In this document: positions 1 through 7,271 of the stretch, piece by piece
How the letters are laid out: every line of letters starts with the position of its first letter
Numbering within the stretch: the first letter of the stretch is position 1
Source of the DNA: Giesbergeria sp.
GTDB taxonomy: Bacteria; Pseudomonadota; Gammaproteobacteria; Burkholderiales; Burkholderiaceae_C
Assembly (NCBI GenBank): GCA_030690515.1
Contig: JAUYGP010000342.1
Coordinates: forward strand, 1 to 28,839
Length of the DNA stretch: 28,839 nucleotides
Direction of reading: 5' to 3'
The notes under the pieces: model-generated
What the model was told of the DNA's origin: nothing
Databases searched by the model: none
The model's input: only the letters and a program-made list of their open reading frames with translations
Position numbers and translations under genes: made by a program

Positions 1-460
1 CGCCAGCCAATACATGCACTTCCTGTGCCGCCCCGACGCCGAGGCGCTGCTGGCCGAGGACGACTTCCGCCGCCTGTTCGCCTTCTTCAACGCCCCGGAT
101 GGCAGCGCCCCCGCCTGGCTGACCACCGCCGTGCGGCAGCAATACCGTGCGCTGTGGCAGCAAGGATTGACGGGCGCCTGCAACTACTACCGCGCCAGCC
201 CGCTGCGCCCGCCGCGCGAGGGCGACGCCGGGGCCACAGCAGTCAGCATACCGACGTCCATGCTGGCCGTGCAGGTCCCGACGCTGGTGCTCTGGGGGAT
301 GGATGACCCCGCCTTGCTGCCCAGCCTGCTGGACGGCCTCCAGGACTGGGTGCCACAGCTGCAACTACAGCCGGTCGCCGGGGCCTCGCATTGGCTGGTG
401 CATGAACAGCTCACCGTGCTCATCCGCGCACTTGAGCTGTTTTTGCAATCAAATTCATAG
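1..460 (+). CDS. Alpha/beta hydrolase, C-terminal part (partial at window start)
   Basis: The reading frame is open from base 2 and runs into the window, so the true start lies upstream; the ATG at 14 is internal. The visible ~153 residues look like the cap and C-terminal half of an alpha/beta-hydrolase of the epoxide hydrolase/haloacetate dehalogenase type. A NYYRAS cap motif is followed by a beta strand ending in LWGMDD, where such enzymes carry the acid of the catalytic triad, and by GASHWLVHEQ, which holds the catalytic histidine. The nucleophile elbow is outside the window, so the substrate cannot be inferred. The stop codon TAG (458-460) lies inside dispersed repeat copy A. The downstream gene is convergent. 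Confidence 0.8.
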   Translation, partial: ASQYMHFLCRPDAEALLAEDDFRRLFAFFNAPDGSAPAWLTTAVRQQYRALWQQGLTGACNYYRASPLRPPREGDAGATAVSIPTSMLAVQVPTLVLWGMDDPALLPSLLDGLQDWVPQLQLQPVAGASHWLVHEQLTVLIRALELFLQSNS

Positions 461-501
461 CTTATAGCGCTTGATACATAAGCCTTAGAGGCTATTTTTA
501 C
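456..501 (+). repeat. Dispersed intergenic repeat, copy A
   Basis: A 46-base AT-rich element with core ATAGCT...GCGCTTGAT...ATAAGC...TAGAGGCT then TTTTTAC. It matches copy E (20371-20416, opposite strand) at 37 of 46 positions by direct comparison. It sits between two convergent genes and supplies the stop codon of both: TAG at 458-460 for the hydrolase and, on the other strand, TAA at 498-500 for the acyltransferase. The T-rich end could help terminate transcription. Function unknown. Confidence 0.75.
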
Positions 502-1367
502 TGATAAACAGCGTTCTCGCCTTCAGGCCGCGTCTTGAAGCGCTTGTGCACCCAGTAATACTGGCCCGGCATGGTGTCGATGTAGCCCTGCAACTCACGG
601 TTCATGCGCGCGGTGTCGGCCTCCACATCGTCGGTAGGGAAATGGTCCCACGCAGGGGATAGCTCGGCCACATAGCCCGTGGGCGTCAGGCGCGTGTACA
701 TGCCCAGCACCTTTGCGCGGCCCAGCCGGGCAAAGCGGGACAGCGAGGGCACAGTGGCCGTGGACACGCCGTAGAACGGCACAAAGATGGACTCCCCCGG
801 ACCAAAATCCATGTCGGGCAGCAGGTACAGCAGCCCGCCCTTGCGCAGGCTGGAAATAATGGGTTTCACGCCATCAGCCCGGTTCAGCATGCGCACATCG
901 CCAAAGCGCTGGCGCCCTGCCATGAACCATGCATCCACCGCAGGATTGGGGTGCGTCGAGAAAATGGACGTGAACGCACGCGGGGTGTTCAGGGGCAAGG
1001 CCAGCCCCCCTGCGTCCATGCCGTAGAAATGCGGCGCAAAGATGATGGTGGGCGCATCGCCTTCCAGCTCGTGCACGGCACCCTGCAGCTTGACGCGCTG
1101 CAGCACCACATCGCGCGGCGCAAACCACAGCCAACTGCGGTCCAGCCAGGTCTGGCAAAACACCACAAAGGTCTCGCGCGCCCAGGCCCGGCGCTGTGCC
1201 AACGTGGCCTGCGGAAAGCACAACTCCAGATTGCGCAGCGCCACGCGGCGGCGCGGCGCGGCCAGCACATACAGCACCTGCCCAATCAGCCAGCCCATAG
1301 CGCGCAGTGTCGGCAGCGGCAGGCGTGCCAGCACCCCCATCAACCACACCCCAAAGCGGCCGCTCAT
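498..1367 (-). CDS. Lipid A biosynthesis acyltransferase (LpxL/HtrB family), downstream paralogue
   Basis: A 289-residue protein of the lysophospholipid acyltransferase superfamily, LpxL/LpxM branch, which transfers a fatty acyl chain from acyl-ACP to Kdo2-lipid IVA or its acylated form at the inner membrane. The N-terminal ~35 residues form a hydrophobic anchor. The catalytic HX4D box is HFYGMD (H113 to D118), and RNLELCFP near residues 45-52 is typical of the family. The length is normal (~290-310). Its ATG overlaps the stop of the upstream paralogue in an ATGA arrangement, so the two are translationally coupled. Sequence alone does not decide which gene adds the first and which the second secondary acyl chain. 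The stop codon lies in repeat copy A. Confidence 0.88.
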   Translation of the reverse strand: MSGRFGVWLMGVLARLPLPTLRAMGWLIGQVLYVLAAPRRRVALRNLELCFPQATLAQRRAWARETFVVFCQTWLDRSWLWFAPRDVVLQRVKLQGAVHELEGDAPTIIFAPHFYGMDAGGLALPLNTPRAFTSIFSTHPNPAVDAWFMAGRQRFGDVRMLNRADGVKPIISSLRKGGLLYLLPDMDFGPGESIFVPFYGVSTATVPSLSRFARLGRAKVLGMYTRLTPTGYVAELSPAWDHFPTDDVEADTARMNRELQGYIDTMPGQYYWVHKRFKTRPEGENAVYQ

Positions 1368-2212
1368 GCCACGCCTCCGGCGGGTGCTTCGGCGCGCGGC
1401 CGCTTATAGCGGGCGTAGCCCCACAGGTACTGATCGGGGCATTGGCGAATGACATGTTCCATCGCGCGGTTGATCTGCAGCACAGCGGCCTCCAAAGAAT
1501 CGTCGAGCGCAGCAGACAGCGGCTCCAATACAAGCAAAAATCCTCGGCCCCAGGACAGGCGCTCGCAGCGCGCCAACAGCACCGCGGCCCCGGTCTGCTG
1601 GGCCAGGCGCACGGCCAGGGTCATGGTGTAAGCGTCGCGCCCGAAGAACGGCGTCCACAGGCCCTGCCCTTCAGGCGGCACCTGGTCGGGCAGCAGGCCC
1701 ACAGCCTCGCCCCGGCGCAGCGCCTTGATCATCTGGCGCACGCCCGCCAGCGTAGTGGGCACAGCCTGCATGCCAGGGCGGTTGCGCGCGGTCTCCATCA
1801 CCCGGGCCAGCCAGGGCTGGCGTGCCGGTCGGTACAGCACCGTGATGGGGCCATGCGCGGCCCCCCAGCGCAGGGCCACGGCCTGGCCTGACATCTCGAA
1901 GCCCCCCAGGTGCGGAGTGAGAAAGACAATACCCCGCCCTGACGCGCGGGCCTGCAGCAGGTGTTCCTCTCCCACGATGCGACACGGCGGCGCAGCCCCC
2001 AGCCACAACCGTGGCAACTCGGCCGCCATGCGCCCAGCATGGGCCACGGCCGCGCGCACCTGCGCAAAGCGGTATCCCGCCAACGCTGCATTCTGCAGAA
2101 ACCGCCGCCGGTACGTGGCCGAAGCCAAAAACACCACCCATCCCATGAGCGCACCCAGGGCGTGCAGCAGCCACAAAGGCAGCAGGGAAAAAAACCGGAA
2201 TACGAAAGGCAT
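1364..2212 (-). CDS. Lipid A biosynthesis acyltransferase (LpxL/HtrB family), upstream paralogue
   Basis: A 282-residue LpxL/HtrB-type acyltransferase, first gene of the two-gene acyltransferase operon. It has a hydrophobic N-terminal anchor (about residues 5-32) and the active-site box HLGGFE (H101 to E106), the HX4E variant common in this family. LLPDQVPP and GLWTPFFG further on match the substrate-binding region of the family. It overlaps the following acyltransferase by four bases. The two paralogues differ clearly in sequence (HX4E versus HX4D) and so are probably specialised for different acyl positions of lipid A. It is transcribed divergently from metK; the ~130-base gap must hold both promoters. 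Confidence 0.87.
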   Translation of the reverse strand: MPFVFRFFSLLPLWLLHALGALMGWVVFLASATYRRRFLQNAALAGYRFAQVRAAVAHAGRMAAELPRLWLGAAPPCRIVGEEHLLQARASGRGIVFLTPHLGGFEMSGQAVALRWGAAHGPITVLYRPARQPWLARVMETARNRPGMQAVPTTLAGVRQMIKALRRGEAVGLLPDQVPPEGQGLWTPFFGRDAYTMTLAVRLAQQTGAAVLLARCERLSWGRGFLLVLEPLSAALDDSLEAAVLQINRAMEHVIRQCPDQYLWGYARYKRPRAEAPAGGVA

Positions 2213-2277
2213 TAAAATGATCGGGTCGCTGAGTTAAATGAGCAACTTGCAGGGCGACGCTAAATAAATCTGCTAAA

Positions 2278-2312
2278 GCGTTCGCCAGAGCTCCCAAGGC
2301 TTCGGGCAACGC
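2278..2312 (+). promoter_or_regulatory. Candidate metK leader hairpin
   Basis: In the presumed 5' leader of metK, GCGTT (2278-2282) plus GCC (2284-2286) can pair with GGCAACGC (2305-2312), an 8-bp stem with one bulged C and an 18-base loop. A smaller hairpin, GGGC-AAC-GCCC (2304-2314), uses some of the same bases and would exclude it. The pairing was read by eye. It does not match the SAM or SAH riboswitch consensus sequences I remember, so a regulatory role is only a possibility. Confidence 0.25.
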
Positions 2313-2344
2313 CCAACAATGCCGGAACACAGGAGTTTATTCAA

Positions 2345-3535
2345 ATGGCGAACGACTTTCTCTTCACATCCGAATCTGTCTCGGAAGGCCACCCCGACAA
2401 AGTGGCGGACCAGATCTCCGATGCGATCCTCGACGCAATCTTCACACAAGACCCCCGCTCCCGCGTTGCCGCCGAAACCCTGACCAACACCGGCCTGGTC
2501 GTGTTGGCTGGCGAGATCACCACCAACGCGCACGTGGACTACATCCAGGTAGCGCGCGACACCATCAAGCGTATTGGTTACGACAACACCGAATACGGCA
2601 TCGACTACAAAGGCTGCGCCGTACTGGTGGCCTACGACAAGCAGAGCAACGACATTGCCCAAGGCGTGGACCATGCCTCGGACGACCACCTGAACACCGG
2701 CGCCGGCGACCAGGGCCTGATGTTTGGTTACGCCTGCGACGAAACGCCGGACCTGATGCCTGCACCTATCTATTACGCACACCGCTTGATGGAGCGCCAG
2801 GCCCAGGTGCGCAAGGACGGACGCCTGCCCTTCCTGCGCCCCGACGCCAAGAGCCAGGTAACCATGCGTTATGTCGACGGCAAGCCGCACAGTATCGACA
2901 CCGTGGTGCTCTCCACCCAGCACAGCCCGGACCAGAGCGAAACACAAACCAAGATGAAGGCCAGCTTCATCGAGGCCGTGATCGAAGAAATCATCAAGCC
3001 CGTGCTGCCCAAAGAGTGGCTGCAGGACACCAAGTACCTGATCAACCCCACGGGCCGCTTCGTCGTGGGCGGCCCCCAGGGCGACTGTGGCCTCACCGGC
3101 CGCAAGATCATCGTCGACACCTACGGCGGCGCCTGCCCGCACGGTGGTGGCGCCTTCAGTGGCAAGGACCCGACCAAGGTCGACCGCAGCGCCGCCTATG
3201 CCGCGCGCTACGTAGCCAAAAACATCGTGGCCGCAGGGCTGGCGCGCCAGTGCCAGATCCAGGTCGCCTACGCCATCGGCGTGGCACACCCGATGAACAT
3301 TACGGTCTACACCGAGGGCACGGGCGTGATCCCCGATCACGAAATCGCCCAGCTGATTCAGTTGCCCGAGATCGGCATTGACCTGCGCCCCAAGGGCATC
3401 ATCCAGATGCTCGACCTGCTGCGCCCCATTTACGAGAAAACCGCGGCCTACGGTCACTTCGGCCGCGACGAGCCCGAGTTCAGCTGGGAGCGAACGGACA
3501 AGGCTGCCGCGCTGCGTGCAGCGGCTGGGCTGTAA
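2345..3535 (+). CDS. metK: S-adenosylmethionine synthetase
   Basis: A 396-residue methionine adenosyltransferase, making S-adenosylmethionine from methionine and ATP in the cytoplasm; the product feeds methylation and radical SAM enzymes. Diagnostic motifs are GHPDK (residues 15-19, ATP/metal binding), GAGDQG (119-124) and the glycine-rich GGGAFSGKD (267-275) followed by PTKVDRSAAYAARYVAKN. The length is close to the usual ~384-396 residues. The ATG at 2345 is preceded by AGGAG (2331-2335) at good spacing. It is divergent from the lipid A acyltransferase pair. A hairpin-rich stretch without an obvious T tract follows. Confidence 0.97.
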   Translation: MANDFLFTSESVSEGHPDKVADQISDAILDAIFTQDPRSRVAAETLTNTGLVVLAGEITTNAHVDYIQVARDTIKRIGYDNTEYGIDYKGCAVLVAYDKQSNDIAQGVDHASDDHLNTGAGDQGLMFGYACDETPDLMPAPIYYAHRLMERQAQVRKDGRLPFLRPDAKSQVTMRYVDGKPHSIDTVVLSTQHSPDQSETQTKMKASFIEAVIEEIIKPVLPKEWLQDTKYLINPTGRFVVGGPQGDCGLTGRKIIVDTYGGACPHGGGAFSGKDPTKVDRSAAYAARYVAKNIVAAGLARQCQIQVAYAIGVAHPMNITVYTEGTGVIPDHEIAQLIQLPEIGIDLRPKGIIQMLDLLRPIYEKTAAYGHFGRDEPEFSWERTDKAAALRAAAGL

Positions 3536-3849
3536 GCCCGGCAACCCGCGCAGCGGGTTCGGCAACCTTGTGGCGCAGGCTCATTTCGCGCAGCGAAGTG
3601 AAGGTCCGCAGGGCCGGGCCGAAGCCACAAAGCCCAGGCGCTGCGGGCCGCAGCCGGGCTATAGGACTCGCTGTGCGCCCAAGCGTAGCATCGAGGCGTC
3701 AGCGACGGCACCTGGATGGATCGCGCCTACATGCCCGGTTCGTCCTACAAGCGCTTCGCCCCACTTCCTACGGCGTACGACAGGCAGTCCCGATACCTTT
3801 GCAGGCAAGCCGAGCCATTCAGCGCGCGGGGTCCTACAAGGAGAACGAC
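3536..3849 (+). other. Non-coding, hairpin-rich stretch downstream of metK
   Basis: I find no convincing gene in these ~314 bases. They hold several perfect or near-perfect hairpins: AACCCGC-gca-GCGGGTT (3543-3559), ATTTCGC-gca-GCGAAGT (3583-3599, one G-T pair), and a longer pairing of GGTCCGCAG with CTGCGGGCC in the 3600-3660 region. The first two share the same CGC-gca-GCG tip. The 10-mer GTCCTACAAG occurs twice (3742-3751 and 3831-3840), the second just before the ribosome binding site of the next gene. It could be a metK terminator region, an untranslated RNA or a decayed sequence. Confidence 0.4.
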
Positions 3850-4035
3850 TTGCTCAAGTACGCCATCATTTTCGCCATTGTCTCGCTGATCGCCGGCGCG
3901 CTCGGTTTTACCGGCGTCGCGGCTGGAGCTGCCGGTATTGCCAAGATCCTGTTCTTCATCTTCCTGGCGATTGCCGTGCTGTTCGTCATCCTGGCAGTGC
4001 TGGGCGTTGGGGCTGCCCGCAAGGCGCTGAGGTAA
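3850..4035 (+). CDS. Small DUF1328-type membrane protein
   Basis: A 61-residue hydrophobic protein starting MLKYAIIFAIVSLIAGALGF and ending AARKALR, with two predicted membrane segments (about residues 4-24 and 33-56) joined by a small Gly/Ala-rich turn (TGVAAGAAGIAK). This matches the DUF1328 (YtjA-like) family of short inner-membrane proteins of unknown function. I chose the TTG start at 3850 because AAGGAG lies just upstream at proper spacing and the family normally begins MLxxA; the longer open frame upstream reads as low-complexity non-protein. It may be missed by gene finders because of its size and start codon. Confidence 0.82.
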   Translation: MLKYAIIFAIVSLIAGALGFTGVAAGAAGIAKILFFIFLAIAVLFVILAVLGVGAARKALR

Positions 4036-4078
4036 ACGAGAAGCCCCAATCCTGCCTGAGCAGAGCTGGAGCACTGGT

Positions 4079-5320
4079 TCAGACGGCCTCTTGCGCCTGC
4101 GCCACTCGGTTGCGACCACTCGACTTGGCGACGTACAGCGCGGTATCGGCACGCTTGATCAGCGCATGTGCATCTTCCACGTGGTTCCATGTGGCCACAC
4201 CGAAGCTGGCGCTCACATGGCCCACGGCATCGAATGGCACATCCGCAATGCGCGCCCGCACGGCCTCGGCCATGGCCATGGCGGCACCGACCGGTGTCTC
4301 TTTGAGCAAGATAATGAATTCCTCACCGCAAAAGCGCGCGGCGCAGTCGGATGAGCGCAGCAACTCACGCACCCGCCGCGCCGTACTCTTGAGCACAGCA
4401 TCGCCTGAATCGTGCCCGTAGGTGTCGTTGACACGTTTAAAGAAGTCGATATCGAACATCACCACCGACAAGCTGCCTTTTTTGGCGCGGGTCTCGGCCA
4501 TCTCCGTCTCCAGGCGCTCAAAGAACCGGCGCCGGTTGACCAGGTCGGTGAGGAAGTCCTTGGTGGCCAGGTCTTCCAGCTTGCGATTGATCCGCGCCAT
4601 GGGCTCGATCACCAGCGAAGACAGCGACAGATTGAGCACCACAAACAGCAGTGCAAAGCTGCCGACCAGCGCCGCCATCACGGTATAAAAGGTCTGGTTC
4701 GCTTTCTCCAGCGGGTAATACATGGGCACCTGCACTACCTGGATACCCACCGTCTCGTTCATGCCCCAACCAAAGCCGTTCTTGTCACCATAGATCTTGA
4801 GCATGGTCGTGGGGGCCGCCTGCGGTGTGCTGTGGCACGCCATGCACTGGGTCTGCTTGATGGTGATCGGACGGGCAACGTACATGGCGCGGTGCAGGCC
4901 TTCGCCCACCTCGCCGGTCACCTCCTGGTTGAGTGCCACCCGGCCCTCACGAAAGTCGCCGATGATGCGCTACTGCCAATCGTTGGCGCGATCACGCAGG
5001 TTGGTGGGGTTGAGCACCGCCTCCTTGTACTCATAGCCCGGAAACCGTTTCTGCATGCGCTGCAGCGTCTCGGTCGCTGCGTAGGCAGGTACGGTCTGGG
5101 GCAGGAATTTTTCCAGCAGAGTCACATCAAGATGCGGTTTGACCAGTTCGGTGGTGTAGTCGCGGATGGCCAGCGCCGCGTGCATCATGATCTGCGAGTT
5201 GTGCTTGACCTCCTCGATGGCCGAATTTTGCAGAAAGCGGTGTATGTACATGCCCGTGACGGCCGCTGCCACGAGCAGCACACCCGCCAGCACCAGATTA
5301 AATTTGAGCCGCAAAGACAT
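4079..5320 (-). pseudogene. Membrane diguanylate cyclase with DUF3365-type heme domain, interrupted by an in-frame amber codon
   Basis: Read through, this is a 413-codon protein: N-terminal membrane segment (about residues 7-27), a periplasmic DUF3365 (Tll0287-like) domain with a c-type heme site CMACH (C159, C162, H163), a second membrane segment (about 212-237), then a GGDEF domain for c-di-GMP synthesis. Codon 117 is TAG (4970-4972), between DWQ and RIIGDFREGR, where related proteins run on without a gap. Frame and homology continue on both sides. The GGDEF signature reads CGEEF (331-335), with cysteine for the first glycine; an RxxD inhibitory-site motif (322-325) is kept. The start at 5320 has AGGAAA upstream. 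It may be a recent pseudogene, a read-through gene or a sequencing error; GTG 4939 could restart a fragment lacking the first membrane anchor. Confidence 0.8.
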
Positions 5321-5542
5321 GGGTTTCCTATATTCATTTTGAGTACGCCATACGCGCTGCTCTGACCAACAGCGACAAGCCGAACACAAAGTGAGCGTTT
5401 GTGCCAGATTTCTCCCTCGCGGTCTATCGGGTCGTATGCCCGTCACGCACCCGGCCTTCACGGAAAGCGCTTTCGCCCTATTTGATTGAAAATCAACCCT
5501 GACGCTGAAACCACGAGCGCCAGCAGTTCACTTATTTCACGC

Positions 5543-6613
5543 ATGTACGACACTGCCATCCTCATCGGACGCTTCCAGCCGGTACACAACGGCCACCTGG
5601 CCCTGCTGCGCGATGCACTCGCTGCAGCACCCCAGGTCGTCGTCGTACTAGGCTCGGCGCACGCTGCGCGTTCGCCGCGCAACCCTTTCACCTGGCAAGA
5701 GCGTGCAGCGTTGCTGCGCGAAGCGCTGCCCGACGCTGACAGAGCACGGGTGCACATACTGCCCGTGCGCGACTACTTCGACGAACCTCGGTGGGCACAC
5801 GCAGTGCAGATCGGCGTGCAGGACCTCCTTGCGCAACAGGGCGGTACGGCACCCGAACGGGCAAAAATCTGCCTGATTGGGCATTTCAAGGACGCTAGCA
5901 GCGGCTACTTGCGCAGCTTCCCCGGCTGGCAACTGCGTGCACTGGATCGGCAGACAGACACCGACGCCACCGCCTTGCGCGCCACCTATTTTTCCGCCAC
6001 ACCCGGTCACGCGGGAGCAGCCCTGGCCCAGCTACAGGACGAGTTGCCCGATTCCAGCCTGGATTTTTTGCGCCAATTTGCCCTGCGCCCTGCCTACAGC
6101 GCACTGCAGGACGAGTGGCACGCACTGCTGGCTGCCCGTCAAGCGTGGTCCGCGGCGCCTTATCCGCCTGTATTTGTCACCGTCGATGCCCTGCTGCGCT
6201 GCCGCAGTCAGGTGCTGCTGATCCGGCGCGCCCATGCACCGGGGCGCGGCCTGCTGGCACTGCCCGGTGGATTTATTGAAACCAACGAAACCCTGTGGCA
6301 AAGCTGCCTGCGTGAATTGGCAGAGGAAACCCATTGCGACCTGCCACCGGATGCGCTGGCACAGGCTTTCCAGACGGTGCGGGTGTTTGACCACCCGGCA
6401 CGCAGCCAGCGCGGGCGCACCATTACCCATGTGCACTACTTCGACCTGGGCGACCGAGCGCCACCGCCGGTGCTCGCCGATGACGATGCCGCACAGGCCG
6501 AATGGGTTGCCATTGATGCACTGGCGGGCCTGGAAGACCAATGCTTTGAGGACCATTTCCATGTCCTCGACTGCTTTCTGGGCCTGCTGGCACCGATCAA
6601 CAACGAAGACTAA
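5543..6613 (+). CDS. Bifunctional NMN adenylyltransferase / Nudix hydrolase
   Basis: A 356-residue fusion. The N-terminal nucleotidyltransferase domain (about 1-175) begins YDTAILIGRFQPVHNGH, with the HNGH (H15-H18) motif of NadM-type NMN adenylyltransferases, which make NAD+ from NMN and ATP. The C-terminal Nudix domain (about 205-345) carries GFIETNE...RELAEET (residues 243-263), a good Nudix box except that the usual late glycine is histidine 264. Known fusions of this type act in NAD synthesis and ADP-ribose clean-up. I chose ATG 5543 because the family begins within a few residues of GRFQP; an upstream TTG (5486) would add 19 unconserved residues. No clear ribosome binding site precedes 5543. 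Its upstream neighbour, the cyclase, is divergent. Confidence 0.9.
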   Translation: MYDTAILIGRFQPVHNGHLALLRDALAAAPQVVVVLGSAHAARSPRNPFTWQERAALLREALPDADRARVHILPVRDYFDEPRWAHAVQIGVQDLLAQQGGTAPERAKICLIGHFKDASSGYLRSFPGWQLRALDRQTDTDATALRATYFSATPGHAGAALAQLQDELPDSSLDFLRQFALRPAYSALQDEWHALLAARQAWSAAPYPPVFVTVDALLRCRSQVLLIRRAHAPGRGLLALPGGFIETNETLWQSCLRELAEETHCDLPPDALAQAFQTVRVFDHPARSQRGRTITHVHYFDLGDRAPPPVLADDDAAQAEWVAIDALAGLEDQCFEDHFHVLDCFLGLLAPINNED

Positions 6614-6752
6614 ACCGCCATATCTACCCGGTTGCGTCCCTGCCCACAACGCCTTTCACTGAGCCCGGAAAACTAAAGATCAGCGGCGCATTCACGAAAG
6701 CAAAGTGGCGTTCCGCAGGAGCAGCCGGGGTAAGGGCATTCTGGTACCTCCC

Positions 6753-6779
6753 CTTGAAACCACGTCAAATGCCCTTATC
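6753..6779 (+). promoter_or_regulatory. Sigma-32-type heat-shock promoter for groESL
   Basis: CTTGAAA (6753-6759) is a full match to the sigma-32 -35 consensus. CCCTTATC (6772-6779), 12 bases further on, is close to the CCCCATnT -10 consensus. It ends one base before the CIRCE operator, so RpoH activation and HrcA repression would act at the same start site. Confidence 0.8.
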
Positions 6780-6780
6780 A

Positions 6781-6807
6781 TTAGCACTCGTTCGATGTGA
6801 GTGCTAG
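6781..6807 (+). promoter_or_regulatory. CIRCE operator (HrcA binding site)
   Basis: TTAGCACTC (6781-6789), nine spacer bases, GAGTGCTAG (6799-6807). It matches the CIRCE consensus TTAGCACTC-N9-GAGTGCTAA at all but the last base. It lies directly downstream of the sigma-32-type -10 element and ~90 bases before groES, as expected for HrcA repression of the chaperonin operon. Confidence 0.92.
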
Positions 6808-6896
6808 CAGCACCCCGTATCGAGCTGAAATTACCTAGCGCCTGCCAACCAGGCGCTTTGCATTGCTAGCGTTTTTTGAATCCAGGAGATATGCAC

Positions 6897-7187
6897 ATGA
6901 AACTTCGCCCTCTTGCTGACCGCGTGATCGTCAAACGCGTCGAGTCCGAAACCAAAACCGCTTCGGGCATCTTTATCCCCGACAACGCCGCCGAGAAGCC
7001 TGACCAAGGTGAAGTGCTGGCCGTGGGCCCGGGCAAGACCAACGACAAGGGCGAAACCAAGGCCCTGACCGTCAAGGTCGGCGACCGTGTCCTGTTCGGC
7101 AAGTACAGCGGCCAGACCGTCAAGGTCGATGGCGACGAGCTGCTGGTGATGAAGGAAGACGATCTGTTTGCCGTCGTTGAAAAGTAA
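6897..7187 (+). CDS. groES: Co-chaperonin GroES
   Basis: A 96-residue GroES, the 10-kDa heptameric lid of the GroEL folding chamber. It begins MKLRPLADRVIVKRVESE; the mobile loop with GIFIPDNA follows, and it ends DDLFAVVEK, all typical. I chose ATG 6897 over ATG 6891 because AGGAG (6883-6887 region) is at about eight bases and family members start MKLRPL. It is the first gene of the groESL operon, under the sigma-32-type promoter and CIRCE operator just upstream. The gap to groEL contains repeat copy B. Confidence 0.97.
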   Translation: MKLRPLADRVIVKRVESETKTASGIFIPDNAAEKPDQGEVLAVGPGKTNDKGETKALTVKVGDRVLFGKYSGQTVKVDGDELLVMKEDDLFAVVEK

Positions 7188-7205
7188 TTCGCAAGCTACA
7201 TAATT

Positions 7206-7248
7206 GATAGCTATCAGCGCTTTATTGATGGGCGCTAGAACCCTATTT
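7206..7248 (+). repeat. Dispersed intergenic repeat, copy B (between groES and groEL)
   Basis: GATAGCTATCAGCGCTTTAT followed by TGATGGGCGCTAGAACCC and TATTT. It shares the GATAGCT, GCGCTT and GCGCTAGA blocks with copies A and E. The AGCGC and GCGCT arms can form a hairpin. Because it lies inside the groESL transcript it could affect mRNA processing or the groES:groEL ratio; that is inference. Confidence 0.65.
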
Positions 7249-7271
7249 AACCCATATTCAGGAGCTCCAAC

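Noticed and set aside
2213..2344. A known SAM or SAH riboswitch upstream of metK
   Set aside because: The sequence does not show the conserved cores I know for these classes; only a generic hairpin can be supported.
2273..3565. A 430-codon open frame antisense to metK
   Set aside because: It overlaps a certain gene entirely, has no recognisable domain or ribosome binding site, and shows the same shadow composition.
3568..3849. An upstream extension of the DUF1328 gene frame to 3568
   Set aside because: The added ~94 residues are Arg/Ser/Pro-rich and unlike the family; the TTG at 3850 has a good ribosome binding site and gives the usual length.
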